Part shown: positions 34,430 to 42,399 of the stretch, one piece after another
Layout of the letters: every line of letters starts with the position of its first letter
Position numbering within the stretch: the first letter of the stretch is position 1
NCBI GenBank assembly: GCA_028819255.1
Contig: JAPPMB010000107.1
Coordinates: 12,748 to 70,581, forward strand
Source: Bryobacterales bacterium
Lineage (GTDB): Bacteria; Acidobacteriota; Terriglobia; Bryobacterales; UBA6623
DNA: 57,834 nt
Direction: 5' to 3'
Notes under the pieces: generated by a model
What the model was told of the DNA's origin: nothing
The model's input: the letters and a program-made list of their open reading frames with translations, nothing else
Database searches by the model: none
Position numbers and translations under genes: made by a program

Positions 34430-37213
34430 CTAGGCCGCCCGCCTCAGGGTCACTTCGGTCCAGCTTCCGTCGGGGCCGTAGCGATGGAACCTGTTTGAGG
34501 CGGTGTCGAACGCCACGAGATTCACCCACTGGTTGTGGAACAGCGCCTGCAGCACGTCGTGCTTCCGGATGATGCGGGATATTCTCCGCGTCGGCGCCTC
34601 GATGATCGCGAGCAGGCGCATCGGCTCGTGGTAGCGCCTCGGTCCGTCCAGCACGCCCTGCACGGGAAGCCCCCCCTGCAGGTCTCCCTGGCTCCCCAGC
34701 ATGACGCCCACGCCGCCGACCACGTTGTGGATCACCTTGCTGCCGCTGCCGTAGACCCACGGATCCACCGACGAGAAGTAGTACTCCATGTTGATCCACT
34801 CGCCCACGATCAGGGGCGCGGTCATGATGCGCTCCAGAATCCCGCCGCCCTCGTCCGACGAGGGGTCGTAGGAGTGCAGGAACACCCTCGATTCCAGATC
34901 GAGCCCCTTGGTCACGGCCCGCCGTCCGATCAGGAAGGCCGCATTGCTCGAAAGGCCCCATTCCGGCCGCGGGTTCGCCCAGTCGACGCTCCGGCTCACC
35001 GCATGCAGGACCGCCTTGCGGGGCTTGAGGCGCTTCGGGGCGCCGGGCAGCCTCTCGATGCGCTTCCTTGCCTGCGCGGCCCCCGCCTCGGCCAGGTCGC
35101 GGTCCAGCCTTCGCAGATCCTCGGCGTGGCTCTCGGGCAGGTCGCCGAGGTCGTAGAAGCTGACCCGGTCCGTGGCGGTGTCGTGCTTGCCCGCCACAAA
35201 CCGCACGTCGTCGGGGATCTCGAGGCCGTCTGCCGCAATCGCCTGACGCACCTCGGGATCGTTCGCCATGGTCGTGAATGCGCGGGCATTCGGATCGCCG
35301 TGCGCGCCGCCGCACGCGCCGCAGTTGTAGGCCGCCGCGTACGGGTTGTTCTCGGATTCGGAACCGTGGCCGCAGACCACGACGAGGCGGCCGAGATTCC
35401 GGGTCAGGCCGATCATGCGCAGCCCGTTCCCGACGAACGCCACGCGCTCGTCGAGCGTGAAGCCGGCCGGGCCGCGGCTGTCGGTCTCAAGCCTCTCCAG
35501 CGGCAAGTGGGTCCGCAGCTCGCTGCGGAAGCGGCTCCTCAGCCAGGCCCGCGCTCGCGCGTAGGGCCGCTGGAACAGCGTCTTGCCGACTAGTCCGATG
35601 CTGAAGAGGAAGCCCAGCACATCGACCAGCATGAAGCCCCCGACCGGGTTCTGCTTCAGGTCGTGGAAGAGCTCGTCTCCCAGGTGACGCCACCGGGTTC
35701 CCGACGCGTAGCGCTGCAGGGGCTCCGACTCGTCCGGCCGGGGCTCCTCGTCGACGGCGCGCCCGGGCTTGAGGAGCACCGGACACAAGGCGAGCCGGTC
35801 CGTGCTGTCGAAAGCCTGATGGCTGATGGGCACTCCGAAGAAGCCCGCATAGCCGAGAGTCTCGTAGGGTCCCTGCTCCTCGATATGGCTGCGGAACGGT
35901 TCCGACCGCGCGTCAATGCAGAAGATGAGCTGCGCCAGGGGACGCTCCGCCGACGGCCGGGCCGCACTCTGATGGCCGGCGATCCGCCCGAGAAGCCGCT
36001 CCGCGTACGATTCCTCGTACGCCGCCAGCCACACCGGCCCGTGGCGGTCCTCGGGGAACCCGTTCAGCCAGTGCAGAAGCGTCTTCGCCCCGTCGCCGGC
36101 CAGCGACCGCACCTGCCCCGGAGTCAGTCCGAGACGGACGGAGAGAACGTACAGCCGGGCCGAAGCCGATGCACGCCGGTCCTCCGCACCCGCGGCGCCC
36201 GCGTGCCGTTGCGCGCAGGACCTGACGCCGGAGAGGGTGCCCGGCACGCCGAGGTCCCGCCGGCAGGAAGCCCGTACGAGCTCGACCTCGAAGAAGATCC
36301 GCACGGCAAGATACTCGACGAGGTCGATCGGGTGGTCGTGCTGGCCGGGGTACTGGGGATTCTCGCTCCGCCAGCGGATGAATCCGGCCCAGCCGGGGAG
36401 CTGGGCCAGCATGCGCGCCTGGTACTCCCCCCGGCGCTCAGGCGGGATCTCCAGCCTGTCCAGGCCGAGCGCGATCGCCTCTTCGGGCGATTCGGGAAGG
36501 GCGCGGACCGAGGCCGCGAAACCGCGGATCCCGAGAAACCGGCCGGACCGGTCGCGCGGGGCCAGGTCCCGCCAGCTTCGGTAGAAGCCTTCCGAACGGG
36601 ACGGCATCCCCCAGCCCGCCATCCCTTCGTCCAGGAAGGCGGCCGTCCACTTGATCATCTGGTCGTTGATCGCGTCCACGATCGGCGAGCCTGCCAGCGT
36701 TCCGACCCAGTCGCTCAGCGTGCGCGAGGCCGGCAGATCCGGCTCGCCCCCGGGCGCGGCCGATTCGACGGCGAGCGAACCGCAGGCCGCGTCGGCCGCT
36801 GCAAGCAGGTCCGCCCGTCCCTCGGCCTTGGCCTGCCACTCAAGGACCGACCGTTCCGGCGCCTCGACGCCTTCGGTCAGGTGGACCCACCGGACCTCGG
36901 CGGCATCGATCGCCCGGCCGTCGGCAGTCACGGGTCCGGACTCCTCCGGCGGACAAGACGCCTCCAGCGCGCCGCGCAGGTGCCGGTCCTTGATCCTTCC
37001 CCGGTCTCGGAGCTCGCGGTACTCGCGGTTGGGGAGAAAGCCCTCCCCGCCGATCACGCGGGCGGCCTCCCGGATCCCTTCGCCGAAGGGGAGGTCCTCG
37101 TACCCGCGCACCGGGTTCCGGTACGCGAAGGTCTTCAGCGGCCAGATCTGGGCCGCGGGACGCGCGGCCTCAGAGACCTGCTGGCGCAGCGACTTGCGTT
37201 CGTCGGGATTCAT
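34430..37213 (-). CDS. dabA: DabA-type inorganic carbon transporter subunit (DUF2309)
   Basis: Protein of 927 residues of the DUF2309/DabA (UPF0753) family, the beta-carbonic-anhydrase-like subunit that hydrates CO2 vectorially when coupled to a membrane partner. The zinc and catalytic residues of characterised DabA can be placed: Cys432 and Asp434 in FCIDARSEPFRSHIE, His616 in VCGHGSESENNPY and Cys631 in NCGACGGAHGDPNARAF. The two-residue and 15-residue spacings match those of the Halothiobacillus protein. The C-terminal part keeps the family blocks NVVGGVGVMLG, GDLQGGLPVQGV and EPMRLLAIIEAP. No signal peptide is seen, so it is cytoplasmic and membrane-bound through its partner. SulP lies 21 bases upstream and mrpE 4 bases downstream. 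No RuBisCO or other carbon-fixation gene is in the window. Confidence 0.92.
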   Translation of the reverse strand: MNPDERKSLRQQVSEAARPAAQIWPLKTFAYRNPVRGYEDLPFGEGIREAARVIGGEGFLPNREYRELRDRGRIKDRHLRGALEASCPPEESGPVTADGRAIDAAEVRWVHLTEGVEAPERSVLEWQAKAEGRADLLAAADAACGSLAVESAAPGGEPDLPASRTLSDWVGTLAGSPIVDAINDQMIKWTAAFLDEGMAGWGMPSRSEGFYRSWRDLAPRDRSGRFLGIRGFAASVRALPESPEEAIALGLDRLEIPPERRGEYQARMLAQLPGWAGFIRWRSENPQYPGQHDHPIDLVEYLAVRIFFEVELVRASCRRDLGVPGTLSGVRSCAQRHAGAAGAEDRRASASARLYVLSVRLGLTPGQVRSLAGDGAKTLLHWLNGFPEDRHGPVWLAAYEESYAERLLGRIAGHQSAARPSAERPLAQLIFCIDARSEPFRSHIEEQGPYETLGYAGFFGVPISHQAFDSTDRLALCPVLLKPGRAVDEEPRPDESEPLQRYASGTRWRHLGDELFHDLKQNPVGGFMLVDVLGFLFSIGLVGKTLFQRPYARARAWLRSRFRSELRTHLPLERLETDSRGPAGFTLDERVAFVGNGLRMIGLTRNLGRLVVVCGHGSESENNPYAAAYNCGACGGAHGDPNARAFTTMANDPEVRQAIAADGLEIPDDVRFVAGKHDTATDRVSFYDLGDLPESHAEDLRRLDRDLAEAGAAQARKRIERLPGAPKRLKPRKAVLHAVSRSVDWANPRPEWGLSSNAAFLIGRRAVTKGLDLESRVFLHSYDPSSDEGGGILERIMTAPLIVGEWINMEYYFSSVDPWVYGSGSKVIHNVVGGVGVMLGSQGDLQGGLPVQGVLDGPRRYHEPMRLLAIIEAPTRRISRIIRKHDVLQALFHNQWVNLVAFDTASNRFHRYGPDGSWTEVTLRRAA

Positions 37214-37234
37214 CGAGCTTCCTGAAAGGACCCG

Positions 37235-38803
37235 TCAGGACTTCCTGCGCCGGGCGGCGGTCGGATCCTCGGAGAGGGCGCGGTGCCCGTCCAGCCCCCG
37301 GATCTCGAGACGCGAATCGCCCTCTTCGAACTCCGTCTGCATCTCGTGCAGCCTCTCCATGACCGTGTGGTCGACAAGGACCGTCTCCGACAGATCGACC
37401 GTCACCGGCTCCTCGCCCTTCAGCCCCTCGAGGCGCCGCTTCAGCCCGATCCACGTGGAGAACACGGCCGAGTCCCTTACTGCGACCCTGGTGCCCTCGA
37501 CGTCAACCCGGAGCCGGAACAGCGAGGCGACCGGCACGCCGTTCACGAGATGGATGAGAACCTTGACCAGGATGCCGATGCCGATGCCGACGAGCAGGTC
37601 GGTGGCCAGCACGCCGACGATGGTGGCCACGTAGATGACCAGCTGCTCGCGGCCCACGTGGTACATGTGCACGAACTCCTTGGGCGAGGCCAGCCGGTAG
37701 CCGGTGAAGACGAGCATCGCGCCGAGGGCGGCCAGCGGGATCATGTTGATCAGGGTCGGAGCCAGCGCCACGAACACCAGCAGGAACATCCCGTGGTACA
37801 TGTTCGCGAAGCGCGTCTTCGCCCCGTTGTCGATGTTCGCCTTGCTGCGGACGATCTCGGAGATCATCGGCAGACCCCCGACGAATGCGGACGCGGTATT
37901 CCCCACGCCGACCGCCAGCAGGTCGGCGTCGTGGTTGGTCTTTCGGCGGTACGGATCGATCTGGTCCACCGCCTTGGCGCTGAGCAGCGACTCGAGGCTT
38001 CCGATCAGGGCGAAGAGAATGATGTACTTGACGCCCGTGGCGGTCGCGACTCCGGAAAAGTCCGGAAACGTCAGTGCCCCGAACATGTTGAACGGAACGG
38101 AGACGAGGAAATCGGAGGTCAGGCCGTAGTACAGCCCCAGCGGCACGGTGATGACCACGACCACGAGCGGCGCCGGTATGGCCCTCAGGCCCGGAATCTT
38201 AAGGAGCGGATATCCGAACATGACGACCAGGCTGATGAGGCCGATGACGCTCACCTCCGGGTGAAACTCCGTGAAGTAGCTGGGAATCCTGGCCAGGAGC
38301 TCAAGCGGCGTTCCCTCCGAGCCCAGCCCGAGCGTGACGGGCAGCTGCTTGGCGAAGATGATCACGCCGATCGAGGCGAGCAGCCCGTGGACGGCCGCGG
38401 GGGGGAAGAACTCGCCCAGGATGCCCGACCGGAACACTCCGAAGAGGATCTGGATGACTCCTGCCACGACGCCCACGCCCAAAGCGAGGCGATACGCCTC
38501 GATGTCCGCGGCCGGATCGCGGCCGGCCGTGAACCCGAAGTCCGTCACGCACCCGATGGCGATGACGATGAGGCCCGCCGCCGGACCCTTGATGGTCAGC
38601 TCGGAATTGCTGAAGACCGTGCCGACGATCCCGCCGATGATCGCGGTGAAGATCCCGGCGATCGCCGGGTAGCCGCAGGCCAGGGAGATTCCGAGGCAGA
38701 GGGGCAGCGCGATGAGGAAGACCAGGAATCCGGACAGCAGGTCGGAAGCCCAGTAGCGGCGGAAGCCGGAACCGTTTCCTTGGGGGACATCCTCAATCGC
38801 CAT
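37235..38803 (-). CDS. SulP-family anion transporter with STAS domain (probable bicarbonate importer)
   Basis: Protein of 522 residues. The first ~400 form the SLC26/SulP membrane domain: ALPLCLGISLACGYPAIAGIFTAIIGGIVG, SELTIKGPAAGLIVIAIG and LIGSLESLLSAKAVDQIDP. Residues ~415-510 are a STAS domain (VTVDLSETVLVDHTVMERLHEM). SulP proteins move sulfate, bicarbonate, chloride or other anions. Because it is the first gene of the dabA-Mrp cluster, bicarbonate is the likely cargo, but the substrate cannot be read from sequence alone. The start is the ATG at 38803. Confidence 0.88.
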   Translation of the reverse strand: MAIEDVPQGNGSGFRRYWASDLLSGFLVFLIALPLCLGISLACGYPAIAGIFTAIIGGIVGTVFSNSELTIKGPAAGLIVIAIGCVTDFGFTAGRDPAADIEAYRLALGVGVVAGVIQILFGVFRSGILGEFFPPAAVHGLLASIGVIIFAKQLPVTLGLGSEGTPLELLARIPSYFTEFHPEVSVIGLISLVVMFGYPLLKIPGLRAIPAPLVVVVITVPLGLYYGLTSDFLVSVPFNMFGALTFPDFSGVATATGVKYIILFALIGSLESLLSAKAVDQIDPYRRKTNHDADLLAVGVGNTASAFVGGLPMISEIVRSKANIDNGAKTRFANMYHGMFLLVFVALAPTLINMIPLAALGAMLVFTGYRLASPKEFVHMYHVGREQLVIYVATIVGVLATDLLVGIGIGILVKVLIHLVNGVPVASLFRLRVDVEGTRVAVRDSAVFSTWIGLKRRLEGLKGEEPVTVDLSETVLVDHTVMERLHEMQTEFEEGDSRLEIRGLDGHRALSEDPTAARRRKS

Positions 38804-39306
38804 AGACAGAATAAGCTACCAAAACTCGGGAAGGTCGTGCCAACCGAAATTCGGCCGAGCGTGGCTCTCGATGCCGTTTCCGACATCCTCGAATCGGAAA
38901 TGATTGATAAAGCAGGGAGTTGGAGCCTGTCACGGAGGGCAGCCCGTCAGGACACCCGCAACCGACCAAGCGTTCCGTGACGGTCGGTTGACGAGCGATG
39001 GGGAGGCATGGGGAAGAGGCGGACGGATCGTCTCGTGGAAGGAATGGCCTGGGACCGAATGCCGTCATCCGCTCCGCACGCCGTGTCTCGGACTGGCCGA
39101 AGCGCCGCGAGCGGGCCGGATTGAGAGCCCCAGCCAAGGACGCCTACCGGAAGCGGGCGCATTGAAGGCTGGTCTCGGGTGCCGACGACAGGTCCGCGGG
39201 GTCGGTGAATCGCGGCGATCCCGTGCTCGATTTCCGCCCCGGGTCGATGAGGCTCGGTCCGCTGCCGGGGATGCCCGCAAATGGCGGCGCGAGCTGCCGG
39301 GAGCCG
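38804..39306. other. Intergenic region between nuoN end and SulP start
   Basis: About 500 bases with no supportable gene. It must hold the promoter of the SulP-DabA-Mrp cluster and the end of the nuo transcript. The only structured element noted is a perfect inverted repeat at 38959-38990; no strong -35/-10 pair was found. Confidence 0.5.
38959..38990. repeat. Perfect 9-bp inverted repeat with 14-base loop
   Basis: CAACCGACC and GGTCGGTTG pair exactly. It lies ~155 bases upstream of the SulP start and ~320 bases past the nuoN stop. It could be an operator for the carbon-uptake cluster or a hairpin in the nuo 3' untranslated region. There is no T-run. Confidence 0.5.
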
Positions 39307-40785
39307 TCAGCGCAAGGCCAGGAGAACCGACTCTCCCGCCAGGGCCAGAAAGCGTTGCGGCAGCACTCCGATCACCACCGTCAGCACTCCGCTCCCTACC
39401 AGTGCGACCCGCGTTCCGAGGCCCAGGTCCAGCGCCGCCGGCTTGTCCCCGCTGCCCGTCAGCCAGCAGGCGCGGATGATGCGGAAGTAGTAGTACGCCG
39501 CGACGGCGACGTAGAGCGCGGCGAACACCGCCAGCACGTAGTAGCCCTCCCGGAGCAGCCCCAGGAAGATGTAGTACTTGCCGTAGAACCCCGCCATCGG
39601 CGGAATCCCCGCCAGCGACAGCATGAAGATCGCCACCAGGATCGTGTATCCGGGAGCCCTGCCGGCGAGTCCGTTCAGGTCGTCGATCTCCTCCGCCGCC
39701 TCGCCGTCCCTTCGCAGGGCGGCGATCAGGGCGAACGCCCCGTAGTTCATGAACACGTAGGCGAGTATGTAGATGGCGATTCCGCGCAGGCCGGCATCGT
39801 TGGCGGCGACCAGTCCCAGCAGGATGTAGCCTGCGTGGGCCACGGAGCTGTACGCGAGCAGGCGCTTGAGGTTGCTCTGTGTCACAGCGGCGAGGTTGCC
39901 GACCGTCATCGTGATCAGCGCGATTCCGGCCAGCAGCGGCATCCAGCTCTCCGCCGCGCTGCCGTACGCCGACAGGAAGATCCGGATCATGAGGGCGAAG
40001 GAAGCGGCCTTCGACGCCACCGAAACGTACGCGGCTGTCGGCGTCGGCGCCCCCTCGTACACGTCCGGAGCCCACATGTGGAACGGAACCGCCGAGATCT
40101 TGAAGAACAGGCCGACCGAGGTGGTGATCAGGGCGAGGGTCGTCACCCAGTCGCCGTCGGGCCGCTCGGCGACCGCCGTGCCGATGGCCTCGATGCTCGT
40201 GGAGCCCGCGATGCCGTACAGGATCGAGAAGCCGTAGGCCAGGAGGCCGCTCGAGAACGCACCCAGGATCAGGTACTTCATCGCCGCCTCGTTCGACCTC
40301 TTCGAGCGGCGAAGGAAGCCGACCATCACGTAGAAGCTCAGGGCCATCGTCTCGAGCGCGACGAACAGCACCACCAGGTCGTTCCCGGTCGCCATGATCG
40401 ACATCCCGGCCTGTGCGAACAGCACCAGCGCGTAGTACTCGCCGCGGTGCTCTCCCTCGGCCTCCATGTAGCGGACGGAGAGGATCACCGCAAGGGCCCC
40501 GGACAGGACAAAGATGATGTTGAAGAACACCCCGAACCCGTCGATGACGATCGATCCCGAAAGGCCGGAGAACGCGCCGCCGGCGCGCACGTCGGAGAGG
40601 TGCTGCAGCACGACGAGCGCCACGATAGCCTCGCCCACCAGGGCGGTGACCGCATTGAGCCACCGCTTCCCGGTCCGGCGCACCAGGAACGCGTCCGAGA
40701 GCAGGATGCCGCAGCCGAACAGGCAGAGAACGACGGCCGGCTTGAGGACGTGGAAGTCGTTGGCTGTAAAGACGAGGTCCATCAT
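39307..40785 (-). CDS. nuoN: NADH-quinone oxidoreductase subunit N
   Basis: Antiporter-type membrane subunit of complex I, 492 residues and about 14 helices. Signature segments are DLVVLFVALETMALSFYVMVGF (conserved Glu), FKISAVPFHMWAPDVYEGAPTPTAAYVSVASKAASFA (Lys, His) and NLKRLLAYSSVAHAGYILLG. 'DVYEGAPTP' is diagnostic of NuoN. It is the last gene of the nuo operon and overlaps nuoM by 4 bases. Confidence 0.94.
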   Translation of the reverse strand: MMDLVFTANDFHVLKPAVVLCLFGCGILLSDAFLVRRTGKRWLNAVTALVGEAIVALVVLQHLSDVRAGGAFSGLSGSIVIDGFGVFFNIIFVLSGALAVILSVRYMEAEGEHRGEYYALVLFAQAGMSIMATGNDLVVLFVALETMALSFYVMVGFLRRSKRSNEAAMKYLILGAFSSGLLAYGFSILYGIAGSTSIEAIGTAVAERPDGDWVTTLALITTSVGLFFKISAVPFHMWAPDVYEGAPTPTAAYVSVASKAASFALMIRIFLSAYGSAAESWMPLLAGIALITMTVGNLAAVTQSNLKRLLAYSSVAHAGYILLGLVAANDAGLRGIAIYILAYVFMNYGAFALIAALRRDGEAAEEIDDLNGLAGRAPGYTILVAIFMLSLAGIPPMAGFYGKYYIFLGLLREGYYVLAVFAALYVAVAAYYYFRIIRACWLTGSGDKPAALDLGLGTRVALVGSGVLTVVIGVLPQRFLALAGESVLLALR

Positions 40786-42362
40786 TCACCCGCGGGAGGG
40801 CCTGCCGCCAGCAGCTCGGCCAGACGGTCTTCCGGGGCCGTCTCGTCCGCCCCGTTTCCGCCGAAGTAGGCGGGGTCCAGCCGTTCCACCAGCTTGTTGG
40901 TCGGCGGCTCGAGAACCTCGAAGAAGGGCTTCGGATAGAGTCCGATCCAGAAGCAGCCCGCAATCAGCGGAGCCATCACGACGATCTCGCGCAGGTTCAT
41001 GTCCCGCACGCCCTCGTTCTTGGGGTTGGTGATCGGCCCCAGCATCACCCGCTGGAAGAGCCACAGCAGGTACGCGGCGCCCAGGATGATGCCCAGGACG
41101 CCGAACCCGGCCCACCACGCGCTGACCTCGAACGCGCCCCGCAAAATCGCGAACTCGCCGATGAACCCGTTCAGACCGGGCATGCCCATGGAGGCGAACA
41201 GCGAAATGGCGAACAGGACGGTGTAGACCGGCATGCGGTTCGCGAGCCCGCCGTAGTCGGCGATCTCGCGGGTGTGCCGCTGGTCGTACACGATCCCTAC
41301 CGCAAGGAAGAGCAGGGGCGTCGAAAGGCCGTGGTTGAACCCCTGCAGCATGCCGCCGGCGATGCCGTTGGGATTCAGGGCGATCAGGCCGAGCGTGCAG
41401 AAACCGAGGTGGCTGACCGAGGAGTAGGCCACCAGCCGCTTCCAGTCCTTCTGCATGAGCGACACCAGGGCGCCGTAGACGATGCCCACGATCGACAGCA
41501 CAGCGACGAGCTTGATCGTCAGGTCGTCGGTGACGCCCTTCGGGAACATCGGCATCGCGAAGCGCACCAGGCCGTACAGGCCCATCTTCAGGAGGATTCC
41601 GGCCAGGATCACCGAGCCCGCCGTCGGCGCCTCCGTGTGCGCGTCGGGCAGCCAGGTGTGGAACGGGAACATCGGCACCTTGACCGCGAATGCGATGAAG
41701 AAGCCCCAGAACAGCCAGAACTGCATTTCCGGACCGGTGTAGGCCGCCACCCGCATCAGGTCCTCGAGCGCGAAGCTGTAGTGCCCGAACTGCTCTTCGT
41801 GCTTGAAGTAGACCGTCAGCATGGCCAGCAGCATCAGCACCGAGCCGGCCAGCGTGTAGAGGAAGAACTTGATCGCCGCGTAGAGGCGCTTGCCGCCCCC
41901 CCAGATGCCGATGATGAAGTACATCGGCACGAGCATCACTTCCCAAAAGACGTAGAAGAGGAAGACGTCCAGCACCATGAAGACGCCGAGCATGCCCGCC
42001 TGCAGGAAGAGGAAGAACGCGTAGTATTCCTTGACCCGCTTCTGGATGGACGCCCAGGAGCAGAGGATCGAGAGCCAGCCGACCACGACCGTCAGCAGGA
42101 TCATCAGGTAGCCGAATCCGTCCACGCCGAGGTAGTACTGCGCCCCGAGGGCGGGGATCCAGTCGAAGCGCTCGACGAGCTGGAAGTCGCCGTTGGAGCT
42201 GTCGAACGCCCGGATCATCGGTATCGTGACCAGCACCCCGAGGACGGCGAATCCGTTGGCCACGTACCGGATGAGATCCTTGCTCCCCTTCGGCAGGCAC
42301 ATGACGGCGAGCATGCCGACCAGCGGCGTCAGCCAGATGATGCTCAGAATGTGTTCGCTCAT
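40782..42362 (-). CDS. nuoM: NADH-quinone oxidoreductase subunit M
   Basis: Antiporter-type subunit of complex I, 526 residues. It shows LFYVFWEVMLVPMYFIIGIWGG (conserved Glu), VKVPMFPFHTWLPDAHTEAPTAGSVILAGILLKMGLYG and WKRLVAYSSVSHLGFCTLG. It resembles the NuoM-like protein at 26845 but is the member of the complex I operon. The C-terminus has a short acidic tail. The gap to nuoL upstream is 37 bases. Confidence 0.94.
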   Translation of the reverse strand: MSEHILSIIWLTPLVGMLAVMCLPKGSKDLIRYVANGFAVLGVLVTIPMIRAFDSSNGDFQLVERFDWIPALGAQYYLGVDGFGYLMILLTVVVGWLSILCSWASIQKRVKEYYAFFLFLQAGMLGVFMVLDVFLFYVFWEVMLVPMYFIIGIWGGGKRLYAAIKFFLYTLAGSVLMLLAMLTVYFKHEEQFGHYSFALEDLMRVAAYTGPEMQFWLFWGFFIAFAVKVPMFPFHTWLPDAHTEAPTAGSVILAGILLKMGLYGLVRFAMPMFPKGVTDDLTIKLVAVLSIVGIVYGALVSLMQKDWKRLVAYSSVSHLGFCTLGLIALNPNGIAGGMLQGFNHGLSTPLLFLAVGIVYDQRHTREIADYGGLANRMPVYTVLFAISLFASMGMPGLNGFIGEFAILRGAFEVSAWWAGFGVLGIILGAAYLLWLFQRVMLGPITNPKNEGVRDMNLREIVVMAPLIAGCFWIGLYPKPFFEVLEPPTNKLVERLDPAYFGGNGADETAPEDRLAELLAAGPPAGE

Positions 42363-42399
42363 GGTGTGGTGCGATCCGGACAGTCCCGCCCGCTCTCCC

